Source of the DNA: a virus
Length of the DNA stretch: 31,382 bases
Strand: one strand, 5' to 3'
Virus record (IMG/VR): IMGVR_UViG_3300005842_000035
Location: 1 to 31,382 of that record
In this document: positions 21,529 through 27,601 of the stretch, in pieces
Layout of the letters: each line of letters starts with the position of its first letter
Numbering within the stretch: the first letter of the stretch is position 1
The notes under the pieces: generated by a model
Told to the model about the DNA's origin: nothing
The model's database searches: none
The model's input: the letters and a program-made list of their open reading frames with translations, nothing else
Made by a program: the position numbers and the translations under genes

Positions 21529-21704
21529 GGCTCACGCTCCACTGACAAAAGCGCCTGAATCCTCGCGGCCAGCAGCTCGCCCTCAGCGGCCTCGTGGCCG
21601 TAGGCCGCCGCATTGATCGGTTGGCAAAGGCGCAGGTAGCGCGCCTCCTGGCGCCGCTGGCAGGAGGCCGTCTCTGTGTCGGCCGGGCGGAAGTGGCCGG
21701 TCAT
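21525..21704 (-). CDS. Small basic helical protein (59 aa)
   Basis: ATG at 21704 (MTGHFRPADTE) overlaps the previous stop (ATGA). Residues 15-55 are helical (CQRRQEARYLRLCQPINAAA, then GELLAARIQALLSV). Two Cys. No family recognised. Confidence 0.5.
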   Translation of the reverse strand: MTGHFRPADTETASCQRRQEARYLRLCQPINAAAYGHEAAEGELLAARIQALLSVEREP

Positions 21705-21928
21705 CGGTCGGCCTCTGGCGCGTAGCGTTGTCCGCAAAACGGGCAGAACGTCGGGACTATCGCCAGCGGGCGAGCGCCGCGCTTCTTCTCGATGATGTTG
21801 GTGACGAGTCGTACGGTCTGGTTGACCCCGCCAGTCTCCCGATTCATAAGGAAGTGAAAGCCGAGTTCAGTGTTGTGCTCAGCGAGCAGTTTGTTCGTCT
21901 CTTCGATGCACTCACATGTCTTGCTCAT
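21701..21928 (-). CDS. Small zinc-binding phage protein (75 aa)
   Basis: The ATG at 21928 gives MSKTCECIEETNKLLAEHNT. The N-terminal CEC and C-terminal FCPFCGQRY knuckle could share one zinc. The middle is a beta-like segment (GVNQTVRLVTNIIEKKRG). The arrangement resembles small phage proteins of unknown role. It overlaps the next gene by ATGA. Confidence 0.6.
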   Translation of the reverse strand: MSKTCECIEETNKLLAEHNTELGFHFLMNRETGGVNQTVRLVTNIIEKKRGARPLAIVPTFCPFCGQRYAPEADR

Positions 21929-22224
21929 GACGCCACGCTCTCTGGGCGTGGGTACTCGCAGATACGCTCGGTGTCGAACAGGAGTTGACCGAAGATGAGG
22001 CAGCGACCGACACGCGCATCGCCCTGAGCGATCCTGAGCGCCTCGTAGCGGTCGAGTTGGTCGGGGGTGTAGTCGTGATGCTCGCAGCCCTGTTCGACCG
22101 ACCACTGAGCAATGGACAACTCGTACTGGCCCTGAATCCGCTCGTGCTCGCGCTTGTCCGCGTCGTAGTGCACCTGCTGTGGTGATGGTGTGTGGCTGCG
22201 TGGGTTGCGGCTTCGGAAGATCAC
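21925..22224 (-). CDS. Hypothetical protein (99 aa)
   Basis: The GTG at 22224 overlaps the previous stop (GTGA), which fixes the start; in-frame sequence further upstream is rejected. Residues 18-70 are a charged helix pair (YDADKREHERIQGQYELSIA, then YTPDQLDRYEALRIAQGDA) and the C-terminus is a short beta segment (GRCLIFGQLLFDTERICEY). Not recognised. Confidence 0.55.
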   Translation of the reverse strand: MIFRSRNPRSHTPSPQQVHYDADKREHERIQGQYELSIAQWSVEQGCEHHDYTPDQLDRYEALRIAQGDARVGRCLIFGQLLFDTERICEYPRPESVAS

Positions 22225-22448
22225 GGGTTGGCCCCCAACTCGAACAACCGCGCCTTGATGTGCGCGCACTCGGCGGCGTTGCCGAGGTAGGTGTTGGCTT
22301 CGAGCAACTCGCGGTAGCCGGCCACGATCAGGTCACGGATGCGGGGCGCTGCGGGCTTGAGGTCGATGCCGGCTCGCATGTCGGCATAAAAGGGGGCGAG
22401 CATGTCGGTCGGTTCTGCTAGCATCTGTTCGGTGGAAGGGTCGATCAC
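22221..22448 (-). CDS. Hypothetical helical protein (75 aa)
   Basis: GTG start with GAGAAAGG upstream. Mostly helical (PFYADMRAGIDLKPAAPRIR, then LIVAGYRELLEANTYLGNAA, CAHIKARLFEL). It follows the 22449-22581 spacer and begins the uninterrupted overlap chain that runs to the methyltransferases. No family recognised. Confidence 0.55.
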   Translation of the reverse strand: MIDPSTEQMLAEPTDMLAPFYADMRAGIDLKPAAPRIRDLIVAGYRELLEANTYLGNAAECAHIKARLFELGANP

Positions 22449-22512
22449 GGTTCGGCCTTTCTCGGGGCTGGCTCGTTCAAGCGGGTCAGCCCTTTGCGTT
22501 GTGTGTGTGAAG

Positions 22513-22547
22513 CCCCGCAGGAACGGCGTGCTGGCCGCCCTGCGGGG
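22513..22547. other. GC-rich intergenic hairpin
   Basis: CCCCGCAGG (22513-22521) pairs with CCTGCGGGG (22539-22547), with an inner CGGC/GCCG stem. It fills most of the spacer between the 25-aa gene and the 75-aa gene. No T-run follows on either strand, so it is an mRNA structure rather than an obvious terminator. Confidence 0.5.
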
Positions 22548-22581
22548 TAGGTGTCCACTGGTCGGCGCCGGCGCTGCTCGG

Positions 22582-22659
22582 CTAGGCGGTCACTCGAATC
22601 TCAATGCCTGAAGTGCTGATGTAGGTTGCGGCGCTCGGAGGCCCTCGGCGCGTTGGCAT
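22582..22659 (-). CDS. Micro-protein (25 aa) with strong ribosome site
   Basis: Too short for ordinary gene finding, but the ATG at 22659 is preceded by AAGGAGAACGCAC, an ideal Shine-Dalgarno. The product is MPTRRGPPSAATYISTSGIE and a short IRVTA end: a basic arm plus a beta-like tail. It overlaps the end of the frame at 22601-22792. Support is the ribosome site alone. Confidence 0.45.
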   Translation of the reverse strand: MPTRRGPPSAATYISTSGIEIRVTA

Positions 22660-22792
22660 GTGCGTTCTCCTTGTGTGCCGGCCTATCGGGCAGAATGTCC
22701 GGCTGCTGCGCGTCCACACGGCGACGCACACCGAGATCGGCAGAGTGGCAATCAGCTATCAAGACCGCTCTGCGTGGATCGCATGGAATCAC
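22601..22792 (-). CDS. Possible small protein (63 aa)
   Basis: The GTG at 22792 overlaps the previous stop as GTGA, the same junction as its neighbours. The product (VIPCDPRRAVLIADCHSADL, then HKENAHANAPRASE) is basic and without clear structure. It may be real, or the true content here may be only the 25-aa gene with its own ribosome site. Confidence 0.35.
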   Translation of the reverse strand: MIPCDPRRAVLIADCHSADLGVRRRVDAQQPDILPDRPAHKENAHANAPRASERRNLHQHFRH

Positions 22793-23013
22793 GCCCTCGC
22801 CGCCGGCTGCGCGCGCCGCATCTGGCGCTCGGCGTCCGCTGCGCGGTTGGCGTCATGGTCGAGATCGCTACAGCGTCGGCAGTTGCCACCGGCGATCCGA
22901 GTTCGACAGGCGAACCAATGCACGTCGAATCGCGCTGCCGCCTCGGACGCCGCAACATTGGCGAGGTGCAGGGCGACGGCGGGGGTACGCGCGTACTCGG
23001 TTGCGGTGCTCAT
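22789..23013 (-). CDS. Small His/Cys-containing helical protein (74 aa)
   Basis: ATG at 23013 overlaps the stop of the excisionase-like gene (ATGA). The sequence begins as an Ala-rich helix (MSTATEYARTPAVALHLANV), then WFACRTRIAGGNCRRCSDLD, with three Cys that may bind zinc, and a basic end. Not recognised. Confidence 0.5.
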   Translation of the reverse strand: MSTATEYARTPAVALHLANVAASEAAARFDVHWFACRTRIAGGNCRRCSDLDHDANRAADAERQMRRAQPAARA

Positions 23014-23246
23014 CTCGCTGCCCTCCGTTGGGTGCGCACGACCACGAGTCGAGGCTTGCGGGACTGGCGGTGTGGCTGGCCGTCAGCAGCGACGATGCCG
23101 GCTTCGCGGTGGATGCGGATACTGCCGCCGATGCGGCGATGTTCAAGGCGCCCGTTGGCGACCGCCTCGTACACCGTTGAGCGTGGCATGCGGATCAAGG
23201 TCGAGAACTCGTTGACCGTCAACCAGACCGGGTCAGTGTTGTCCAT
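23010..23246 (-). CDS. Excisionase-like helix-turn-helix protein (78 aa)
   Basis: Residues 5-52 form an HTH_17 fold: VWLTVNEFSTLIRMPRSTVY, then EAVANGRLEHRRIGGSIRIH, close to phage excisionases and small regulators. A basic C-terminal tail follows (RQSRKPRLVVVRTQRR). It is second in the leftward early operon directly opposite the repressor and near the integrase, which makes it the best of three excisionase-like candidates in the window for Xis, or a Cro-like regulator. ATG follows the previous stop by one base. Confidence 0.7.
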   Translation of the reverse strand: MDNTDPVWLTVNEFSTLIRMPRSTVYEAVANGRLEHRRIGGSIRIHREAGIVAADGQPHRQSRKPRLVVVRTQRRAAR

Positions 23247-23247
23247 C

Positions 23248-23439
23248 TCATGCCACCTCATCCGCTTCTTCGGACAGATGACCCAGACTTCGTAGTCCGG
23301 CGACGAGAACTTCACGTACCACCAGCGAGCGTTTCTTGCCCTGCTTGGCAGCGAGTTCTTCAATGACCCCACGGAGGTCACCGAGGTAGATGCTGATTTG
23401 TGGGAACACCGTTTGGCGCTCCGTATCTTCTTGTCCCAT
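23248..23439 (-). CDS. Ribbon-helix-helix regulator (63 aa)
   Basis: ATG at 23439 has GGAGG 4 bases before it. Residues 14-55 give a beta strand and two helices (QISIYLGDLRGVIEELAAKQ, then GKKRSLVVREVLVAGL) with the Arc/CopG ribbon-helix-helix layout. It is the first gene of the leftward early operon, just behind a perfect GGTACA/TGTACC palindrome, so autoregulation is likely. A Cro- or Arc-like role in the lysis-lysogeny choice is inferred. Confidence 0.7.
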   Translation of the reverse strand: MGQEDTERQTVFPQISIYLGDLRGVIEELAAKQGKKRSLVVREVLVAGLRSLGHLSEEADEVA

Positions 23440-23455
23440 CGTGCCTCCGTGGATC

Positions 23456-23470
23456 GGTACACAATGTACC
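23456..23470. promoter_or_regulatory. Perfect palindrome in the RHH gene leader (operator candidate)
   Basis: GGTACA-CAA-TGTACC is a perfect 6+3+6 inverted repeat lying between the leftward promoter and the RHH gene start. Size and position suit binding by a ribbon-helix-helix dimer pair. Confidence 0.5.
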
Positions 23471-23484
23471 ACTTCCGTGGGGCT

Positions 23485-23514
23485 ATGGTACTTCCTAAAC
23501 TAGTCTAAAGTCAA
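23485..23514 (-). promoter_or_regulatory. Leftward early promoter
   Basis: On the minus strand TTGACT (23514-23509, 5/6) is followed after 18 bases by TACCAT (23490-23485, 4/6). It drives the RHH, HTH and downstream operon. A CTAG-containing operator-like sequence (23497-23509) occupies the spacer. Confidence 0.55.
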
Positions 23515-23567
23515 CCAGTTCAATATCTTTGCACCGGACGGAATATCACTGTGAAACTAGACTAGTT
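23497..23567. promoter_or_regulatory. Repressor operator region with CTAG palindromes
   Basis: AACTAG-A-CTAGTT (23555-23567) is a perfect 13-bp palindrome. AAACTAGTCTAAA (23497-23509) shares its TAGACTAGTT half in inverted orientation, and ACTAGAGTAG (23571-23580) is a third partial copy. They lie between the divergent RHH and XRE genes, as operators do at a lambda-type switch. Confidence 0.6.
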
Positions 23568-23589
23568 GCGACTAGAGTAGAGGGGTGCA

Positions 23590-24057
23590 ATGGCAATCGC
23601 CGTGTTGGAGTTCATGCTGAGTAAGCCGACTCCTGACAAGACATCCCCTGAAGGGCTGCTGCTCGCCGGCGTTCTCAAGGAGATTCGGCGTGAGCGGCGC
23701 TTGACTCAGCAGCAAGTAGCCGACAATTGGGATCTGACCGTTGACGGCTACCGTCCGTGGGAACGTGGCGAGCGGCACTTGCGCACAAACCAGATCACGT
23801 CGCTCGCTGCTGCTCTGACGATCTCAGAGGCAGACCTTATGACGCGCTTACGAGCGCAAGGTCTGCTCCCTGACGAAGGCGACTATCAGCCTTCCTTGCG
23901 GGCGCAATTGGCCGGACTGTTTGGCCCGGATTCTGCTGACGCGGTAGACAGCCTCGTCAGAGAACTCGCGGAGATGCCAGAGGCCGACCGCCAGCAGTTC
24001 CTCGCCACGATCCGCTACCAGATCGCCGGCTACCACGTCTCGCACCAGCGCGACTGA
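23590..24057 (+). CDS. XRE-family repressor (cI-like, 155 aa)
   Basis: Residues 25-80 are a Cro/cI HTH: LLLAGVLKEIRRERRLTQQQ, VADNWDLTVDGYRPWERGER and LRTNQITSLAAALTISEADL. The C-terminal half (residues 95-150) is helical (AQLAGLFGPDSADAVDSLVR, then QQFLATIRYQIAG) and probably mediates dimerisation. There is no LexA-type Ser/Lys peptidase, so RecA-driven self-cleavage is not expected and induction must work differently. ATG has AGGGG close ahead. Divergent from the early operon, with palindromes between them, and upstream of the integrase. The best candidate for the lysogenic repressor. Confidence 0.82.
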   Translation: MAIAVLEFMLSKPTPDKTSPEGLLLAGVLKEIRRERRLTQQQVADNWDLTVDGYRPWERGERHLRTNQITSLAAALTISEADLMTRLRAQGLLPDEGDYQPSLRAQLAGLFGPDSADAVDSLVRELAEMPEADRQQFLATIRYQIAGYHVSHQRD

Positions 24058-24136
24058 CCCCCTGCGCTGGCTGGTGCATCACTTCAACGCTGGATTCCGT
24101 ATTACAGCGCGTAGAACACATGATCTAGTAGGTTAT

Positions 24137-24150
24137 GTGCAATATTGCAC
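24137..24150. promoter_or_regulatory. Perfect 14-bp palindrome upstream of the integrase operon
   Basis: GTGCAATATTGCAC reads the same on both strands. It lies in the 24058-24259 spacer, which contains no gene, about 45 bases before the predicted -10. It could be a regulator or integration-factor site. Confidence 0.45.
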
Positions 24151-24165
24151 GGGGGCAACCGTTAT

Positions 24166-24188
24166 GACTAGTTATTCGTACCTATAAG
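24166..24188 (+). promoter_or_regulatory. Promoter-like element with operator half-site before the integrase operon
   Basis: TATAAG (24183-24188, 5/6 to TATAAT) follows GACTAGTT (24166-24173), an exact copy of the half-site in the repressor-region palindrome. No clear -35 is present, so activation or weak expression is likely. Confidence 0.4.
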
Positions 24189-24259
24189 GGGATACCAACC
24201 GGCGGTGCGAAAACGCTACTGTATCGGTTGAGGTGGTGGTCCGGCGCTGGAGGCGGGGT

Positions 24260-24514
24260 ATGAACACTCGACCGGCCGGAGATTCGCACACATGCGTCAT
24301 TGAGGACGTACTCATGGGAGGACACCTTGCTGCGCTGCTGGTTTACGTCAACCAGGCTGTTGCGCCACTCTTACGGATCAACCCCACTGTGGTCAGTCCA
24401 TCCCAACGCCCGGCCGTTTTGGCGTGGGCCGACGCCCTGATCCGCAATCGTCGTCAGTCTGGTATGTTGCGCGCCATCGATCTAAGGAGAGGAAGTGATG
24501 GCGCGGAAGTCTAA
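24260..24514 (+). CDS. Small protein coupled to the integrase (84 aa)
   Basis: ATG with GGAGG 7 bases ahead. The product has a hydrophobic helix (GGHLAALLVYVNQAVAPLLR), then PTVVSPSQRPAVLAWADALI and a basic end overlapping the integrase start by 17 bases. No family recognised. The overlap implies translational coupling, so it may set integrase levels or act in recombination directionality. Confidence 0.5.
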   Translation: MNTRPAGDSHTCVIEDVLMGGHLAALLVYVNQAVAPLLRINPTVVSPSQRPAVLAWADALIRNRRQSGMLRAIDLRRGSDGAEV

Positions 24515-25688
24515 GAAGCGCCTGTACGGCACGGGCACGATTACCCAGGTCGGAGATGCGTGGCGAGCGCAGCTCCCTCGCGGGGTTGATCCTGGTCGCC
24601 GGTCGAAATACTGCGCGACCTTTGCGGAAGCCGAGATCTGGCTGGCAGATCAGTGTGATCGGCATCTTCGCGGTCTGGCGCTTGATGATGGCCTGACCTT
24701 GCTCGGGGACTACGCGGACGCGTGGTTGGATCGGCACACCTGGGACACGGGGACCGAGGCGGCTTACCGGACTCGAAGGCGCCACCTTTCGCCCATTGAC
24801 TCCGTGTCCCTGGAAGATGTCAGGCCCAGCCATGTTGATACGGTCCTGGCCGAGATGCGACGCAAGAAGAATCGAAAGGGGGAACCGCTCAGCGAGCGGT
24901 ATCAACGACTGGTCGTCGGACTTCTATCGTCAATCCTGATGAGCGCTGTTCGTGATGGTGTTCTCAGTGCGAACATTGTCGATCGAGTTGTCCTACCGAA
25001 GCTTCCCCAGGTAGAAACGGTAGTGCTCTCAGAAACGGAAGCGCGGGCGCTGCTGCGCGTTGCGCGTGGCACGCGGTGGCACGCGGTTTGGTGGATCTTG
25101 CTCGCGGTCGGGTTACGATCTGGCGAGGTGCGTGGGCTGAAGAAGACTGACTACGATGATCGTACAGGTAGTCTTCGGATTCAGCGCTCGGTGCGCACCC
25201 CGCATGATATCGGCGCCACGAAAGGGAAGCGGGAACGATGGGTCCCGCTTCCCACCGCCTGTATCGCCAGCATCCGCGCTCACGCCGACCTCATCAAAGC
25301 TGATGCTGGCGTTCCAGCCCGGGGGCGCCGACGCGGATCGCCGTCTGTCGCCGGCTCTCCGTGGATGTTCCCGAGCCATGTGACGGGGCGACCGTACCCG
25401 AGTAACACGCTCTGGAAGAACCTGATGGCGCACGTGAAGGCCGCTGGTATCACCCGCTTGCGTCCTCACGACCTTCGCCACAGCGCGGCGACGTTCATGA
25501 TCGCGAACAAGCGGCCGTTGCCGGTGGTCGCTGAGATCCTGGGGCATCGGTCCTCAGCGTTCACCGTGGCACGGTACGGACACGTGCTCGGCGGCCAACA
25601 CCGCGAGGTTGCGGACATCATGGGCAACCTACTCAGCGAGGCGGAAGAGGGCGATTCCAGCACTTTGGCGCAGAAATTGGCGCAGTAA
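24498..25688 (+). CDS. int: Tyrosine-family site-specific integrase
   Basis: 396 residues from ATG with AGGAGAGG ahead (a GTG one codon earlier is possible). The N-terminus (RLYGTGTITQVGDAWRAQLP) is an arm-binding-type three-strand domain. Residues 65-160 are the SAM-like core-binding domain. The catalytic domain shows Arg207 (GLRSGEVRGL), Lys near 242 (ATKGKRERWVPL), His324-x-x-Arg327 (RPHDLRHSAATF), His350 (LGHRSS) and nucleophile Tyr360 (VARYGHV): the complete set. It integrates and, with an excisionase, excises the phage. Repeats and a tRNA-like segment lie just downstream. Very sure. Confidence 0.96.
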   Translation: MARKSKKRLYGTGTITQVGDAWRAQLPRGVDPGRRSKYCATFAEAEIWLADQCDRHLRGLALDDGLTLLGDYADAWLDRHTWDTGTEAAYRTRRRHLSPIDSVSLEDVRPSHVDTVLAEMRRKKNRKGEPLSERYQRLVVGLLSSILMSAVRDGVLSANIVDRVVLPKLPQVETVVLSETEARALLRVARGTRWHAVWWILLAVGLRSGEVRGLKKTDYDDRTGSLRIQRSVRTPHDIGATKGKRERWVPLPTACIASIRAHADLIKADAGVPARGRRRGSPSVAGSPWMFPSHVTGRPYPSNTLWKNLMAHVKAAGITRLRPHDLRHSAATFMIANKRPLPVVAEILGHRSSAFTVARYGHVLGGQHREVADIMGNLLSEAEEGDSSTLAQKLAQ

Positions 25689-25863
25689 GGAGGTGTCTAC
25701 CAGATACAGAGTTCGAGATGTGCGATATCCTCGACCAATCACTCGCCGTAGTACAAGAGATGTTGCCCTCTCGATAGAAACCCTGTCCGAGCAGTCCAGA
25801 TAGTCCGAGTCTTACCGATGAATTGGTGCCAAATTGGCTTCGTTGGCACCAGCATTGGCGCTG
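25665..25863. repeat. Cluster of TTGGCGC-type repeats (candidate integrase arm sites)
   Basis: TTGGCGCAG occurs twice in tandem across the integrase stop (25665-25673, 25677-25685), followed by TTGGTGCCA (25823-25831), TTGGCACCA (25843-25851) and TTGGCGCTG (25855-25863). TGGTGCCAA and TTGGCACCA also form a 9-bp inverted repeat with a 10-base loop. Arm-type sites next to int are expected in attP. Confidence 0.5.
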
Positions 25864-25883
25864 CCCCACCACCACCCCACCAG

Positions 25884-25911
25884 AAGGCCCGGCATCGGTT
25901 GCCGGGCCTTT
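25884..25911 (+). terminator. Rho-independent terminator of the integrase operon
   Basis: AAGGCCCGGCA (25884-25894) pairs perfectly with TGCCGGGCCTT (25900-25910) across a 5-base loop, ending in TTT. It lies about 195 bases past the integrase stop. Confidence 0.8.
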
Positions 25912-25951
25912 GACTGCCCTCCGCGCCGCTCCCCCGCGTGCAGGACATGCA

Positions 25952-25996
25952 AGAAGCCCCACGACCTAAACCCGAAGGCGTGTACGTGGGGCTTCT
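25952..25996. terminator. Long inverted repeat, probable bidirectional terminator
   Basis: AGAAGCCCCACG (25952-25963) and CGTGGGGCTTCT (25985-25996) match over 12 bp with a 21-base loop. Read leftwards it ends CTTCTTGC and could stop the operon that ends at 26176. Read rightwards it backs up the integrase terminator. The rest of 25689-26175 holds no gene. Confidence 0.6.
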
Positions 25997-26063
25997 CTGT
26001 TGCCGGCCAAGTACCGGCTGCCTGTCTCCTGGGCCGCTAGAGGACGCTACGCCGAAGCGCACG

Positions 26064-26080
26064 GCCGGATTCGAACCCAC
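26064..26080 (-). other. tRNA T-arm-like sequence (candidate attP core)
   Basis: On the minus strand GTGGG-TTCGAAT-CCGGC reads as a tRNA T-arm with the invariant TTCGAAT loop; four of the five stem pairs form (one G-G mismatch). No matching acceptor stem or anticodon arm could be folded around it, so it is not a complete tRNA gene. Integrases of this type often use tRNA 3' ends, which makes this a plausible piece of the crossover region. Confidence 0.35.
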
Positions 26081-26175
26081 GATTGCAGGCTCCGATCAGT
26101 ATACGCAGAACGGCCACCCTCCGAAGAGAGCGGCCGCCTGTATGTCTCTGTGGGTTGCCCCCCACCAAGACAAGG

Positions 26176-26481
26176 TCACGTGGACAGTATACCCCCAGTC
26201 CCATCGAACGTTCCCGTCAGCCGGTGGAAGAAGAAGTCACGGCCATCGACGGTCAGGATCGTGTAGCCCGTGGTGACGCGCACGGTGACGGTCTGGCGGG
26301 TCAGCTCGTCGGTGAACGTCATCGGCTGGATCGCGCCGGGAAAGCCACGACGGGTGAGCCAGGAGCAGAACAACTCTTCGATGCGCGAGCGCAGATGGCC
26401 GACCCAGGACGCGGCTGGCGTGGCGGTGGGTCGGCCTCTGAAGGTGGACAGATTGTTGATGATCGTCTCTCCTTCGCCCAA
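26176..26481 (-). CDS. Hypothetical protein (101 aa), start uncertain
   Basis: The C-terminal 60 residues look well folded (FTDELTRQTVTVRVTTGYTI, then LTVDGRDFFFHRLTGTFDG): a beta-rich small domain. The first codon is unclear: a TTG at 26481 has no ribosome site, while AAGGAGAG points to a start near an ATC codon about 10 codons later. Last gene of the leftward cluster from 27774. No family recognised. Confidence 0.55.
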   Translation of the reverse strand: MGEGETIINNLSTFRGRPTATPAASWVGHLRSRIEELFCSWLTRRGFPGAIQPMTFTDELTRQTVTVRVTTGYTILTVDGRDFFFHRLTGTFDGTGGILST

Positions 26482-26513
26482 CGAGCTGCGCGCGGCGGCT
26501 GGCGTGCGGCGGG

Positions 26514-26693
26514 TCAGGCCTCGGCTTCCGTGCGGGCCTTGCGCTCGGCCATTGCCATCTCGATGATTTCGTCGACGCGGTCGCGGAGTTTCTTTGCGAC
26601 CCGCCGCGCGTAGGCATCAGTTTTTGCGTCTACGAGGCAACGCACGGTGTAGCCGAGGTCACACTTCCATCGGAGATCCTTCGAGAGCGGCAT
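26514..26693 (-). CDS. Small basic helical protein (59 aa)
   Basis: ATG at 26693 overlaps the previous stop as TGATG. MPLSKDLRWKCDLGYTVRCL, then a charged helix (AYARRVAKKLRDRVDEIIEM). Could be a small nucleic-acid-binding protein. Not recognised. Confidence 0.55.
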   Translation of the reverse strand: MPLSKDLRWKCDLGYTVRCLVDAKTDAYARRVAKKLRDRVDEIIEMAMAERKARTEAEA

Positions 26694-26866
26694 CACTCCA
26701 CCTCCCGATCAGCGGCGGCCGGCTGCTCGCTCGTCTCTGGATCAACCCCGAAGTCAACATAGACCACTCGATGTCTGCATTGCGTGCACCACGCTTGCGA
26801 AACACGGCGCTCGCCAGTCCAACAGTCCGAAATCTCCAATTCGCCGTCGTGCTTGCAGTCAGTCAT
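26693..26866 (-). CDS. Small zinc-binding protein (57 aa)
   Basis: Start MTDCKHDGELEISDCWTGER at 26866, overlapping the end of the upstream gene by 8 bases. Cys4, His6 and Cys15, with a second knuckle WCTQCRHRVVYVDFG, give a probable zinc ribbon. The tail is acidic. Function unknown. Confidence 0.55.
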   Translation of the reverse strand: MTDCKHDGELEISDCWTGERRVSQAWCTQCRHRVVYVDFGVDPETSEQPAAADREVE

Positions 26867-27014
26867 CGCTCGTGTCCTCGCTCGTCGGCGCCGAGGCGGC
26901 CTGCTCGTCACACCACGGCAGATGATTCGGTGCGGCGAGGGAGCACCAGCCGCAACAGAGCGCCGTGCTGCCGTCGCCGCATTCGCCCATGACGTACTCT
27001 CTCGGGTCGCTCAT
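26859..27014 (-). CDS. Cys-rich micro-protein (51 aa)
   Basis: ATG at 27014 overlaps the previous stop (ATGA). The product MSDPREYVMGECGDGSTALC continues CGWCSLAAPNHLPWC: five Cys within 25 residues, fitting one zinc or a disulfide knot, then an acidic Ser/Thr tail. Short, but both junctions fit the operon. Confidence 0.5.
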   Translation of the reverse strand: MSDPREYVMGECGDGSTALCCGWCSLAAPNHLPWCDEQAASAPTSEDTSDD

Positions 27015-27208
27015 GCGTCAGTCTCCGAGCTGTCGGCGGCGGGGGGAGTGGCATCCTCTTCAGTCACGAGTTGCGCCTGTATTTCCATGAGCAGATCCAC
27101 ACGCCCGCGTAAATACGCCGCACGAACATCCAGTAGCGCAACCGCCGCTTTGGCCTCTCTGTACCCCGCAAGGATATGCTGAATCGCCTGCTTTTCTTCG
27201 TGACTCAT
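27011..27208 (-). CDS. Helical protein (65 aa)
   Basis: ATG at 27208 soon after the GIY-YIG stop. One long amphipathic helix pair (MSHEEKQAIQHILAGYREAK, then VRAAYLRGRVDLLMEIQAQL) and an acidic tail. Looks like a small coiled-coil protein. Not recognised. Confidence 0.6.
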   Translation of the reverse strand: MSHEEKQAIQHILAGYREAKAAVALLDVRAAYLRGRVDLLMEIQAQLVTEEDATPPAADSSETDA

Positions 27209-27211
27209 CAC

Positions 27212-27601
27212 TCACCCCTCCACGGCGCCAGCAGGCCGCTGGCCCTGCGGCGCGGGGCGGCGGTAAATCCCCCTTCGTCCAGGGAAACACCCCGCCCTTG
27301 CGGGGCGTTGGTTATAGAGGCCAGATGACGTGAGTCGAAGTTTGTCCATCCAACGGTTTTCAGCCGCGATGCGCGGCGTCTGATCCGTTGGTGTGACTTC
27401 CAAGATGCTGAAGGCGAACGCCTGCGGGCCATAGGTTATCCAAGCCGTCTGAAGCGGACGATTGTGATGGCTGCCGCGCTCCAGCGTCCCTATGTGGGAT
27501 TTGATGCGCTCATAGATGTTTCTACCGCTGCCAACATAAACCTCTCCCGTGATCCTATTACGAATACGGTAGACCCCTGCTGGAATAGTCAGCATCATCA
27601 T
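27212..27601 (-). CDS. GIY-YIG endonuclease (129 aa)
   Basis: AGVYRIRNRITGEVYVGSGR is the GIY-YIG signature in its GVY...VYVG form. It is followed by IYERIKSHIGTLERGSHHNR (catalytic Arg), FAFSILEV and AENRWMDKL (catalytic Glu), then a YNQR end typical of phage-encoded homing or stand-alone enzymes. The ATG run at 27601-27595 overlaps the HTH stop; the first of three ATGs is used here. A basic C-terminus (FPGRRGIYRRPAPQGQ) may bind DNA. Probably a free-standing homing nuclease, or one attacking competing DNA. Confidence 0.88.
   Translation of the reverse strand: MMMLTIPAGVYRIRNRITGEVYVGSGRNIYERIKSHIGTLERGSHHNRPLQTAWITYGPQAFAFSILEVTPTDQTPRIAAENRWMDKLRLTSSGLYNQRPARAGCFPGRRGIYRRPAPQGQRPAGAVEG

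Noticed and set aside
22513-22547. The GC hairpin as a rho-independent terminator.
   Set aside because: No T-rich tail on either strand and transcription apparently continues into the next genes.
23590-24057. A LexA/cI-type self-cleaving repressor.
   Set aside because: The C-terminal half is too short and lacks the Ala-Gly cleavage site and Ser/Lys dyad.
25665-25863. The TTGGCGC repeats as a CRISPR array.
   Set aside because: Units are only 9 bases, irregularly spaced, in both orientations and partly coding; no spacers and no cas genes.
26030-26130. A complete tRNA gene on the minus strand around the T-arm-like sequence.
   Set aside because: No acceptor stem or anticodon arm can be paired at the required distances, and the T-stem has a G-G mismatch; kept only as a possible attP core.
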